Assembly: GCA_029339195.1 (NCBI GenBank)
Contig: JAPTJF010000124.1
Coordinates: 62,001-126,000 of the forward strand
Length of the DNA stretch: 64,000 nucleotides
Origin: Micractinium sp. NFX-FRZ
Lineage: Eukaryota; Chlorophyta; Trebouxiophyceae; Chlorellales; Chlorellaceae
Reading direction: 5' to 3'
In this document: one piece after another, positions 22,901 through 33,768 of the stretch
Layout: every line of letters starts with the position of its first letter
Position numbering within the stretch: the stretch's first letter is position 1
Notes under the pieces: generated by a model
What the model was told of the DNA's origin: nothing
The model's input: only the letters and a program-made list of their open reading frames with translations
Databases searched by the model: none
Translations under genes and position numbers: made by a program

Positions 22901-25312
22901 GGAGGGGCGGGAAGTAGGGTACCTGCACGCAGCAAAGAAGTTCATGCAAGGAAATGAACAAGGATGCTTCCCTGCTGGGGGGCTGGGGGCCACAGAGCTC
23001 ATGGCGCCACGCCACCGAACGCCCAATCCCTCTGCGCCGTGCCAGCCCTTCAGCACCCCCAGCTTCTCAGCCTCACTCTCCGAACTTGCCCTTCCTGATG
23101 TGGTGCGCCATCCACCTGGTGGGTCATGGGCACCTCAGAACTGCCACCTCAGCAAGGCGCTGCCCCCCACCGCTATCAAACTGCCACCTCAGCACTGCCA
23201 CCTCGGCACTGCCACCTCAGCACTGCCACATGTGCAGGGCTCACCTGCGCCACAAACTCTCCCTCCCCAATGTTGTGCGCCACCACCACCGCAATCACGT
23301 CCTTGTTGAACACAAAGTACAGCATGCCCTCGCGCTTGGCGGCGCTGAGCTGGCGCCCCAGCTGCAGGCGGGGTGGAGGGATGGGGCAGGGAAAGTGTTG
23401 GAGAAGCACACAGGGGAGGAAGTACAGCATGCTAACGCTGGACTGGCGCCTGAGCCGCGCCGCGGCAGGGAGGGCAGGGGGCGCAGCGCAGGGGTACAAG
23501 AGGGGCGAGTTGTTGACTCGGTGATTGACACTGCCGCTGCATGCACAAGCCCGTGCTCCTCGCACTGCCTGCTTGCCTGCCCGCCAAGGTACACAGCGCC
23601 CCTCACCTGCGCGTTTTCCACCTCCCCGAAATCCCTTGGCGTGCACCCACCTGGCCCTCCCCTCCCACACGTACTTGCCCAACCCACCCGCCTGCACAAG
23701 CACCACCACCCACTCAACCATCCACCCCACCGCCTACCTTTTTAGACACAAAGTGGATGTTAATGAGGTGCTGGATGGACCCGGGGCCACCCATGCCGAT
23801 GCCCAGCTGCTGCCGCAGCCCGCCACGCGCGCCGTCTGCACCCGCCAGGTACTGGGCCGCAACCCGGTAGATGCGCCCGGGAGCTCCGGCGCCGTCGGGG
23901 GAGGCATCCACTACTGCTGACACGCCTGCCGGGGTCTGAGTGAAGCTCCTCAGGCTGCAGAAGTGTGGGAGGTGCACAGTGTCGTAAGTGAGAAGGACTA
24001 CGCTTTGGGATTGTGAGCTCCGCTCGGCGAAGGGCGGGGCAGCACAGCTCAGATGCTTGTAGGGATCTGGGTGGTGGCGGGAGCTCTTCCTTCTTGCCGG
24101 CACGCTACTTCCCTCAACTTCCTGCCCACCTGTGCCCCATACGCAGCTCAATGTTTGGCTGCTGCCGCACGGCATCCACCAGCATGGGCAGCAGGCGGTG
24201 CTGCGCCAGGTGCGCCACCGGCTCTGGGCTGATGGCTGGCTGGTACGGCGACGTCTGGCCCCTGCATGAGTGGGCCAGAGAGCAAGTGGACGTGGGCAGG
24301 GGTGAGCGGCAGTGGCAGTACAAGACAGAGGGAAGCCAGCCAGCGGGCATTCTGGATTCACATTGGGCAGCACAGCAAAGCGTGCAGCCAGGTGAGGCAC
24401 ATTGCAAACAGGCAGCAAAGCAGCGAAGACGGCAGTGGCAGTACCACCAGCAGCAGTACCCCGGGCTCACTTGAAGTGGTCCACCTTGCCCAGCACACGG
24501 CCGCCCGCCATGCCTGTGCAGTACACAAAGTGTCGCCACTGATCCAGCGGCGGCATGCGCTGCACCACGCGGCTGGCCACATCTGGGTCTGCAGACAAGG
24601 GGGGTGCAAGGGGGGAGGCACGTGTGGGGGCAAGAGAGGGAAGTAAGGATGCTGCAGACATTGAGCGGCGCATGTGCTGCATGGCACAGCCCTGACGGGA
24701 TCAGTACTGCCAAGATTGGAACGAAAAAACGAGTGCCGGGAAGGTTGGGCCGGGCTGCAGTACAGGCACCAGCAAGCACGGCAGGCATGCATGATACCTC
24801 CAAGCCGACCTCTAGGTCACCCAACTCAACCCGCCCCGCTGCCCCACACTGCACGCCCATTCCACCCCACTCCTCCCCATCCCACCTCCCTTCCCAGCGC
24901 TTCCCAGCCCACCTCCCAGCCCTCGAAAGATCTCCATGCACCGCATGTTGATCAAGTGAGCTTGCGGGTGGTCTGTCAGTGTGCGGCTCTTCTCCAGCAC
25001 CAGGCTGCGCACCCCGCACTGCGCCAGAAGCAGCGCTGTTGTCAGCCCCGTGGGGCCGCCCCCCGCTATTACCACAGGAAACTCCTCGCTGCCGCTGCTG
25101 CCGCTGCTGTTGCTGGCGGAGGCTGCCCCTGCATCCGGCGCCGCCAAAGCTGCACAAGGTGATGTGGTGAAGTGGCGGCAGTTCGCCGCCACAGCTGCCG
25201 CCAGCTGCCGCAGGCTGCCTGCTGTGCTGCCGGTCACAGCGGCGCTGCCAAGCATGCGCCAGAGCAGCGGCACCGCTGCGGCTCGGGCTGCTGTGGCTGG
25301 GACGCTCGCCAT
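19960..25312 (-). CDS. FAD-dependent aromatic-ring monooxygenase (PheA/TfdB family), probably organellar
   Basis: About twelve exons join to roughly 690 residues. The N terminus is Arg/Ala-rich without acids up to [14 protein letters not shown], like a mitochondrial targeting peptide. FAD-binding motifs follow: the Rossmann start [20 protein letters not shown] with VLEKS, the DG motif [19 protein letters not shown], and the second FAD motif [19 protein letters not shown] followed by [12 protein letters not shown]. The C-terminal part ([10 protein letters not shown], then [12 protein letters not shown]) is the thioredoxin-like domain of phenol-hydroxylase-type enzymes. These enzymes use NAD(P)H and O2 to hydroxylate phenolic or quinone-like rings; the substrate is unknown. 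Introns 8 and 9 contain decayed copies of the starts of the exons after them. The gene lies only 58 bp downstream of the gene at 25371-26015. Confidence 0.88.
21348..21500 (-). repeat. Two decayed copies of a monooxygenase exon start in its upstream intron
   Basis: On the minus strand, the real exon opens below 21292 as ctgcag|ATTCTGGGCCTGGACTAC ([12 protein letters not shown]). A near-identical copy opens at 21380 ([27 protein letters not shown] then divergence). A more decayed one opens at 21500 ([32 protein letters not shown]). Each keeps a ctgcag acceptor. Spacings are 88 and 120 bp. Confidence 0.88.
21775..21811 (-). repeat. Decayed copy of the [10 protein letters not shown] exon start
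   Basis: The real exon (21634-21710, minus) begins gtgcag|CGGAGCGCAAGCAGGTGGGC. At 21805 the minus strand reads gtgcag|GCAGCGCAAGCAGGTGGGTG and continues ccgcgcaacatgc, matching the exon's ACCGCCAACATGC. The offset is 95 bp, and the copy is frameshifted after about ten codons. Confidence 0.85.
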
Positions 25313-25370
25313 GCTGCTATCTATCTAAGCTGCTGTTGCGCTCAACAGGCAGGCTGCTGAAAACTGCCAG

Positions 25371-26015
25371 CTAGATTTTCAGCTGGCTCAGCAGCTCCTG
25401 CAGCTCGTCCCGCTCCTCTGCTGACCGGACCTCACTGCAGCGGCAGACGGGAGCCAAGCAACGTGAACAAAAGCGCCACAAATGCCCAAAGCAGGTGAAC
25501 GCCAATGCCAAACACGACTGGGCTACATGCTAGCAATGCCACTCAGATGGTTGTCGACGTGCAGCACTCACAGTGCTCCCTGCCAGCCTGCTTGCTGCAC
25601 ACGCCAGCCGGCCACGCCATTACACCCGCCCCCCTGTCGCCCTCGCCCACCTGGCCTTGTCTAGCAGCTGCAGCGCCTTCTCCAGCACCCGGATGCGGTG
25701 CTGCGCGTAGGAGCTGGAAGGCGGCAGCAGGCGGAAGACCTCGATTGCTTTGAGCACCGCTGCCCGCTGCTCGTCTTCGCTGAGCTCGCCGGCGGTGCGC
25801 CGCCACGCCGCTTGGAACGCCGCGTCCGGCTTGGCCTGGGCCGCCTCTTGCCGCGGGCCTGGAACCTTCAAGGGCTCCGCTCCGCGAGAGATGGAGGCCT
25901 TGCTGCTGGCGCGCTTCTGCTTCTGCCGCTCCTTGCTCACTGCGAGCGCCAACTTTTCATCCGAGTCGCTCTCCGCAAGGTGCTCCGATGCGCCAGGCTT
26001 GTCACCCTGTGACAT
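25371..26015 (-). CDS. Conserved hypothetical protein, helical
   Basis: Two exons (25651-26015 and 25371-25434, minus) encode about 142 residues beginning MSQGDKPGASEHLAESDSDE. The middle is Lys/Arg/Ser-rich (KERQKQKRASSK). The C-terminal half is a predicted helical region with FRLLPPSSSYAQHRIRVLEK and ALQLLDKASEVRSAEERDEL, ending LLSQLKI. I do not recognise a named family. The ordered SSYAQHR...EKALQLL segment looks conserved rather than low complexity. The start was placed at the first ATG, just after ttacag; an upstream non-coding exon is possible. The stop lies 58 bp before the monooxygenase ATG on the same strand, with no TGTAA between, so the two may share one transcript. The other side is a 265-bp divergent promoter with the UHRF-like gene. 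Confidence 0.75.
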
Positions 26016-26280
26016 CTGTAACAATGGCTGGGCCCAATTGGTTCAGGTTCGCCAAGCATTGGCCCGTCACCGTGGCGTGCTGCACCAGCAAAGCAGGCCT
26101 TCAAAATGAACTTGCGGCGCCCCCTTGATGCGTCTGTCGTCCCTGCATCACCCTCTGAGCAGTCTAGAATTGCCTGCCCGCTGCCCCACTCACCACGGCG
26201 GCAACTCAAATTGGGCCTAGTGTTCTGCAGCCTCTCTCCCTCCTTGCCTCCATCGGCCGTGTGACAACAGCTTCTCCACC
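26016..26280. promoter_or_regulatory. Divergent promoter, hypothetical gene (-) / UHRF-like gene (+)
   Basis: The two start codons face away from each other across 265 bp, so the promoters must overlap or be shared. No TATA box is obvious. Confidence 0.55.
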
Positions 26281-29200
26281 ATGTCGGGGCTATCGCAGCA
26301 GGAGCTGCTGAAACGGATCATGGAGATTAACAAGGACGACAGCCTGTCGGACGCCGAGAAGGCGGCGGCCCGCCAGGACCTGATGAGTGGCAAGTGGAAG
26401 CAGAAGAGCGCCGCGGAGGACACCGAAGCCGGTGGCAAGGGTGAGTGGCGGCGCGCCGCCGCCCGCTCTGCTTCCCGCCGCTTTTCAGCCGCCCGTGCTG
26501 CCGCTCCGCACTTTCTCTCTGCGCCGCACGCCCACGCCTGCCCTGTCATCGCCCTGCAGCCGATGACAAGGGCAAGGGGGCAGCCGAGGAGAAGAAGGAG
26601 AGCACCGGGCTGGATGACGATACGCTGCAGTGCGCAATCTGCTTCGACCTTTGCGTCCGCCCCGTCACGGTCGGTAGATGGGTGCAAGCAGCTGTGCCGC
26701 ATGCGCCTGAGAGCAGAGCACAATGTGATTGCAGACTTGCAAATTGCAGCTTTTTGAAGATAGATGTATCGCCCGGCCCTGGGCCATAGGCAGGACACAC
26801 TGCGCGCCTGGCATCGGTTGGCGCCTCCCCAGATGAGTGCCCTGCCATATCCTGATGCCATGTGCCGCACGTGACTCTACCATGCCGCCTTCCCCGACTG
26901 CAGGCCCCCTGCCAGCACAACTTCTGCCTCAAGTGCTTCCAGGTGCGCACAGCTGCTGGTGCTGCTGGGTTCCGGGCCTGTGACAGCAACGCCCTCCCCG
27001 GATGCAACCTGCCCGCCCTTGGAGTTCGCAACAGTGCAAGTCAGCAACCCGTTCTGCCTCCACTGCGTCCGCCCACACACACGTTCCCTCAATCTGCCGA
27101 GTTCTTCCTGCCCCACTCTTGTCTGTGTGTCCTTGTCTTTCCTCCCTTCAGGACCTGGTGAACAAGGCCAAGAAGAAGGCCTGCCCCTCCTGCCGCCACG
27201 AGTTTGGCAACAAGTTTGCACAGAACCCGCGCATCAACACCGCGCTCACGGTGGCCATCCGTGCCTTCAAGGCCGGCGACGCGCGCCCCTCCAACAAGCC
27301 CTTTGCGCGGTGAGCGCCCTCTGGGCAGGGTCGGGACACCCCGGACACCCGCCGCTGTTTGCTGCATGAACACGTGTCCCTGCAGATCCCGAGTGTCATC
27401 AAATGCAAGCCCTGCCACCCACGGCATCCAACCCGGTTCTGGTGTCGCCGCTCGCGTTGCTTGCAGCATGAACAACGACGACCGACCAGACGAGGCCTTC
27501 ACCACGGAGCGTGCCCAGCGTGCGGGCCGTGCCAACGCATCCTCCGGTGAGCGGCACCAGTTGCATGGCCGCCCCTGCACAGGCCCTGCGCACCTGCCCT
27601 CGACCGCCCGGGCGCTGCTGGCCCAGGCCCTGTTTTGACATGTCATTCCCCTACTTGCGTGCCCCCTCCTTGGTACCTCCCCAGCCGCATCCTGGCCAAC
27701 CTACCCAGCCTGATATCTTCTTCTGCTCCTCCACAACCTGTTGATTGAAACGCTGCAGGGCGCATCATGGTCAACATCCCCAACGACCACTTTGGGCCCA
27801 TCCCCGCCTCCGCCGACCCCCGCGGCACGGTGAGCTGCACCAGCAGTAGCGCCAGCAGCAGCAGCAACGCCAGCAGCAGCACCAGCAGCACCACCACCAG
27901 CGCCAGCACCACCGGCGGCAGCAGCGGTGCAGCCAGGCTGAGCAAGTGGTGCACAGCAGCAGTTGCCCGAGGGGGGTGGGCGTGGGCGTCAGCCCGATCA
28001 AGCTGGGGTGAGCTGGGTGGCAGCGACACCTCCCTGCTCCCCCTTTCTGTCCACGTACCCCCACACCTGCATGCGCACGTCTCTCTGTCCTGCCTGCATG
28101 TGCAGGGTGTGCGGGTGGGTGAGTTCTGGAAGGACCGCCTGGACTGCCGCCAGTGGGGCGCCCACTTCCCGCACGTCGCCGGCATTGCGGGGCAGTCCAA
28201 CGTGGGCGCGCAGTCCGTGGTGCTGTCCGGCGGGTGAGCGCGTGCATGGTGCTGAGCCGCCGGTGCACCGTGTGCTCTGCTGTGCTGCGCTGTGCTGCTT
28301 GTGGTGCCGTCTGGCATGGCCTCGCTGCTGTGCTGTGCTGTGCTCAGCGCAGTGCACTCCTGTGCTGCTAGCACTTCCTAGCAGGTATGGCTTCTGTGCA
28401 GTCCGCACAACCCTGCCCGCCCTGCTCTTTTGTGTGTCCCACACACACTGCCCATGCGTTCACACGCTGCCTGCCCGCCCCTGTCCCCCTCGCCCCCGCT
28501 GCAGTTACGAGGATGACCGCGACGAGGGGGAGTGGTTCCTCTACACCGGCAGCGGCGGCCGCGACCTGTCGGGCAACAAGCGCACCAACAAGGAGCAGTC
28601 GTTCGACCAGGTGGGTTGGGGCAGGCAGACGGGGAATGGGAGGGTGGCTTCATACCAGGGTGGATGGTTGCAGCTTGGGCATACATCAAGCTTGGGAAGA
28701 AATCAAAGCCGCTCTAATGTCTGTGTGTCCAACCAACATTTGCTTAACGAAAGCTGCTTGATTATCTGCACCGCCCTGCAGGCGTTTGAGAGCATGAACA
28801 AGGCGCTGAAGCTGTCGTGCACCAAGGGCCTGCCCGTGCGCGTCGTGCGCTCCTTCAAGGCAAGCCGCAGCAGCCGCTGCCTGGGCACGGGCCAGGAGAA
28901 TTGGGGAGGGGGAAAGAGGTCGGGGGAAGCGCTCCTTGGCAGCATGGGGCTGAGCGCCTGCCGTGCTCTGCATGCATTGGCTGCCAAGCCTGTGCTCCTC
29001 TCCTCCGCCACGCTTGCCTGATCCCTGGGCATACCCCTCTGCTTGTTGCCCTCCCTTACCCTCCCACCTCGACCTCCCCATCCCATCCTGCTACCGCCGC
29101 CTCTCATGGTGTCTACGCACACACACCCTCTCACTGCCGCGTGTGGCTTCTCTGTCGCCCTTCACCCCTGCTGCAGGAGAAGCGCTCCGCCTACGCGCCC

Positions 29201-32200
29201 ACCGAGGAGACCCCCGTGCGCTACGACGGCATCTACCGCATCGTCAAGTGCTGGCGCATCAAGGGCAAGCAGGTGGGTGCGCTGCGCTGCGCTGCCTGCC
29301 GAGGCCAATGAGCGAGGCATGTGTGCGGCTGCGCATGCGCCTGGCTGCCCAATGTCCGGCTCTGTGCCGCAGCTGCTGCCCAGCTGATCTCCCTCCCTCC
29401 CATGCTGCCTGCTGCCCCTGCTGCCCTCCCTTCCTTCTCCCCTGCAGGGCTTCCTCATGTGCCGCTACCTGTTTGTGCGCTGCGACAACGAACCCTCACC
29501 TTGGAGCTCCGAGGGTGGGTGGGTGGGTGTGTGGATGGGTGCTGGCTGGCTGGCTAGCTGGCTGGCCAGGTAGACAGCAGCGCAGCCAGTGCGGCGCTCT
29601 TGACCCATTTGGTAGATGAGTCGGCTCCTCATGCACAGCCCGCCCACCTGCCTGCCTGCCTGCCTGCCTGCCCAACCACGTTCCTTTGTCGCCCCGTCGT
29701 GCAGAGACGGGCGACCGCCCCGGGCTGGAGACCAGCCTGCCCAAGGAGGCTGCCGAGGAGATGGGCAAGGCGGACAAGGGGCAGGTGTTCTCAATGAGCG
29801 ACGCCCCATGGTGGGACTGGGATGCAGAGAAGGAGGTGCGGCGGGCTGGGGACCTCAGGGTTAGGGTGCTGTGGGCCGCTACATGCTGCTTTGTGGGTGC
29901 GTGTGTTTTTCACACCAGGGCAAGGAGGGGCAGATGGACGTGTGGCCAGGCAGCTGGTGCCAGTCTTTGTGTGTAACACTTGCAGGCGTCAGCGACCAGC
30001 TGCGTGAGTGACGCCATGTGCTGTCAAGTGCCGCTTTGTGGTACACTGCGTGGCGTTTCCGTATGGTGCTTCTCCGGTGGTCTGCGCCTTGCTTGACGAG
30101 TAGATTCCCTTCGCGGCGTGCTGCTTGCAGGAGTGGGGCTGGGCGCGCGAGGCGCCGGTCAGCCAGAAGACCGCGGGCGGCGCCACCGGCGCCAAGGCGG
30201 CGCGCAAGAAGGTGCGATATGGATGGGGGCAGCAGGGACGGGGAGTGTCAGAGGCACTGGTGTGCTGGACGCTCTCGGCGGCTATGCCGCGTGTGCCACC
30301 TCTGCACGAAAGCAGCGCCTGCATCTTCTGAGCGCCACCTTTTTTGCCCAAGCGCCTGCCTGCGTGAGGTCACCTGTGCACGCCACCAGGTGCATGCGCA
30401 TCACTCAGTAACAACACGCACACGTGCGCCATGTGTGCAGGTCAGCGAGCAGGAGAAGGCGCTGAAGGAGTTCACCTGCGGCATCTGCAAGTGCGTGCCC
30501 ACAGAGCCCATCTCCACGCCCTGCGGTGAGCCCTCCGGAGGACCTCGATACAACCTAAACAGCAGCCTGGGGAAGCTGCTGCTCACCACCCACTGCCCAC
30601 CAACGCAAGGCTGTACCTGCCAGGGCTTTGCTCGTGCCTCAACTGCTGCCGCCAGCCTCCTGTTTCCCCCAGACCTTCAGGGCGCAGCTTCTCGGTTGCC
30701 TCACTGCAAGCCTGACCTGCCTGACCCCACCCTGCCCCGCATGACCCCACTCGCCACCCTTTTGTGCTAGTCTTACCTGCACACAAATCACAGGCAGCTG
30801 AAACAGCGACAGCCGTGAATATCTACTCGTGTGCACCCTGTTCATCCGATGGTGCGCTTTGTGCGTGCAACCCTGTTGCAGGCCACAACTTCTGCAAGCC
30901 CTGCCTGGACAAGAAGTATGGCAGCATCGCCGACGAGGTGGACGCGGGGGCCGCAACGGGGCGGTCCCTGCGCGTGCGCAAGACGCTGAAGCCCTGCCCC
31001 ACCTGCAAGGTGAGAGCGGGCGGGTGGGCCGGATGCTGGCAGGGTGCAGGGTCGTGCATGCATGCGTGCCACGCCACATGCACCAGCACCCTCGTGATGC
31101 AGCACGCAGCATCACTGCCCACCCCGGCCTCTCCACTGCTACGCCAATGTACAGGTCAACGCCTGCGACTGCCTGAAGGCGGCGCAGGGCACCCCACCCC
31201 ACCCTCTCGACCTCAGTTCCACTCACCCTCGTCGCCATTTGTTGGCACCTCCTCTCTGCAGGTCGACATCTGCGACTTCCTGAAGACCGCCCAGGGCAAC
31301 CGGGAGATGGCCGCCGTGATCCGCAAGCTGCAGGAGGCGGTGGAGAGGGCCAAGGCGGAGGCGGCCAAGGAGGCGGCCGAGGGGGCAGAGGGCGAGGAGG
31401 GTGAGTGCTGTAGAGATTGGGGGGAATGGGGGTCGAGGAGGGGATAGGGAGGCAAGCATGGTTTCAGTGACATCGGGGGTGAGGGTGCAGGAGGGAAGAA
31501 GGAGGTGACTGGGAAGGGCCTGCACGCGTGGCGGCCGCTAGAGGGGATCTGGGTGCGTTGGGTTTGGTTCTCGTTTTAGTGCCCCCCGTTTGATTTCTCC
31601 ACGCCCACCCATGCAACCGCTGCAGGCGAGGAGGGCGGCGAGGAGGAGGAGGATGCAGACGCGCAGCAGGAGCAGCAGCCCTCCGGCAAGGCGGAGCAGC
31701 AGCAGCAGCAGGAGGAGGACGCTGCCGGGCCCTCCAAGCCCGCGGCAGCAGCTGGAAAGGGGGCGGCCAAGGCGGTTGACTCGCACACCACAACCACCAC
31801 GGATGCCAGCGGCGGCTCGGGTGGCAAGGAGATGGCGGTGTCAGACCACCAGGTGCCGTGGGTGGGTTGGTCATCCGGTAGGGCTTCTCGGCATGACACG
31901 TTGATGCTGCCACTGTCCGTTTGATTGCGGTGGGCGCAGCGAAAGCACAGTGGACTGGGGGAAAGGTGAGAATGCCTGCAGGTGCGTCGGGAACATGGCC
32001 GGGCGCTGCCTCTCGGGCACAGACCTCTGCTTCCGCCGCTGCCGCCCCCGCTTGCCTGCAGGTCCCTAGCAGCGCGCCGCAGCCCGCTGCAGTGGCGGCG
32101 CCGGCAGTGAACAGCGAGGCAGCCAAGCGCGGTGAGGGGGACATGCTGCCGCTGCTGCTGCTGCTGCTAGATATCCCTGTGCCGCTGCTGCTGGTGCGGT

Positions 32201-33051
32201 CGCACGTTCCCAGGGCTTGCTGTGCCTCAATAACCTTCCATCCACGCTGTGCATGCCATGCCTGCGCAAGCACAGCACATGCGGCTGGCCCCGCCCCCGG
32301 CACCCGCTACCCTACGTGCCGCCCACGCTCGCGTCCCGCGCGCTTTTTGCCTGCCGCCGCCTGCTCCTGCAGAGGCGGTGCTCAAGGATCTGTGCCAGGA
32401 GTGGCCCGACTATGAGACGGGGCTGATTGAGGGGCTGCTGGAGCAGGAGGACGGGGATGTGGGTGAGTGACGTACACGGAATGTGTGGTGCAGCGGATGT
32501 ATGCATGTAGCGTAGGGCATGTTCCAGAATGCTGGAGCGGTTGTGGCGCTGCTGGGGCTGGAAGGGCGGGGAGGAGTGTGAGTGGCGGGGGTGGAGGGAG
32601 GCGTAGCGGGGAGGAGTGCACTCCGCCAGTGTGTGTGTGTTGTGTGCGGGGCCAAGTGGAGGGGCCCCGCACACAAGCTGGCAACGCCCCACCAGTGCCT
32701 GCGCGTTCCCCTCCCTGGCGCCTCCGTCCCAATGCCGCACTCTTCTCCTTACAAAGAGCACCTGCCCCTGGCCCGCCCTGCTTGTCGCCTGCAGCTGCGG
32801 TCAAGTACGTGCTGCGGAAGATGCGCACCCAGCTGGCAAATGAGGAGAAGAAGAAGCAGCGGCAGGCCAAGCTGGAGGCCAGCAAGGCGGACGCTGCTGA
32901 CGTGGCAGATGCTGACGAGGCGGAGGGCGACTCCCAGCCAGCCGCCAAGGCCGGCAAGAAGGCTGCCAAGGGCGCCAAGCGGGGGCGCAAGGCAGCGGAG
33001 GTTGAGGCGGAGGATGTGGAGGGTGCTGCGGCAAAGAAGGTCAAGGCCTGA
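26281..33051 (+). CDS. RING-SRA-RING E3 ubiquitin ligase (UHRF1/VIM/ORTHRUS type)
   Basis: Twenty exons end at TGA 33049-33051. Order: a short acidic/Lys-rich N terminus starting [24 protein letters not shown] 1 ([13 protein letters not shown], then [11 protein letters not shown] and [10 protein letters not shown]); an SRA/YDG domain ([77 protein letters not shown]); RING 2 ([30 protein letters not shown]); then an acidic/Gln-rich and Lys-rich tail. The SRA domain of this family flips methylcytosine out of hemimethylated CpG, while the RINGs ubiquitinate histone H3 to guide maintenance methylation in the nucleus. Unlike VIM1 or UHRF1, no PHD finger or ubiquitin-like domain precedes RING 1, as in ORTHRUS-LIKE proteins. 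One GC donor (28860), one in-frame intron within SRA, and a pseudo-exon copy at 31155 are noted separately. Confidence 0.93.
27830..28105 (+). other. In-frame, stop-free 276-nt intron inside the SRA domain
   Basis: This intron has canonical gtgagc and tgtgcag borders, a length divisible by three, and no stop in the frame of the flanking exons. If retained it would add 92 residues, at first almost all Ser/Thr/Ala ([17 protein letters not shown]), coded by an agc/cagcag-rich stretch at 27840-27925. Splicing it out gives the contiguous conserved SRA sequence. Confidence 0.8.
31155..31192 (+). repeat. Decayed copy of the [12 protein letters not shown] exon start
   Basis: After a tgtacag acceptor, this reads [12 protein letters not shown], matching the real exon start at 31262 ([12 protein letters not shown]). 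The offset is 107 bp. Homology ends after about 38 bp. Confidence 0.85.
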
Positions 33052-33768
33052 AAGGGGAGGCGGGCACCACCCTTGACGCTCACACAGCACCCAGCAGCAG
33101 GCACACGCAGACAGGCGCAGCTAAGCCTCCAAGTAGCCCTGTCCAGTCGGAGTGGGCAGGGCACAGCAAGAGCCAGCCCCTTGTTAGGCAGCTTTTTTAT
33201 GTTTCTTTCCCCAGTATGTGTCCTCTCGCTCTAATGCTGACTTCTTCCTAACCCCACACTTGGCATTAAGACTTCTGATCTTTACAGAAATGTCTTGGTT
33301 TGACTGGGCATGCAAGGGGTACAAGGCACATACCCAGCCAGCACTGGGGGCAAGTCGTGGTCACAAAATACAGGTCGCTCAAATCGCACAGCACGGGGGG
33401 TCTGGGTCGAGTGGGGAACGCAGGGCAAGGGCGCTGCAGCAGTCTTGAGCAGGGCGGGGAAGGGCAGCAGGAAGCACGGAACATGAAAAACGAGGTTGGC
33501 AGGTTTGGGGCAAAGAGAGCGGTAGTGGGGGCCAGGCGGCATGGAGAACTAGAGCTGTTGGCAACCAGGGCCGTGGCCTCTGTGTCTGTCAGCTTGTGAT
33601 GCAGGCACGCATGCATGGTCAGGTCCCAGCGGCGGCGCCGGCGCCAATGCGGCCGCGCGGCGCCGCAGGCAGCAGGCGGGGGTCAGCAGAGCAGAAGTGC
33701 GGTCAGGGCGCCACACAATGGTGGGGCGACCGTCGGGTGTGTGGTTGTGTGTCGTGTCTCGAGCGCGC
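33052..33768. other. Convergent intergenic region, UHRF-like / AP2 genes
   Basis: Two 3' ends face each other. TTACA at 33282-33286 gives TGTAA on the minus strand, 483 bp after the AP2 stop, a candidate signal for that gene. No plus-strand TGTAA was found for the UHRF-like gene. Nothing coding is supported. Confidence 0.5.
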
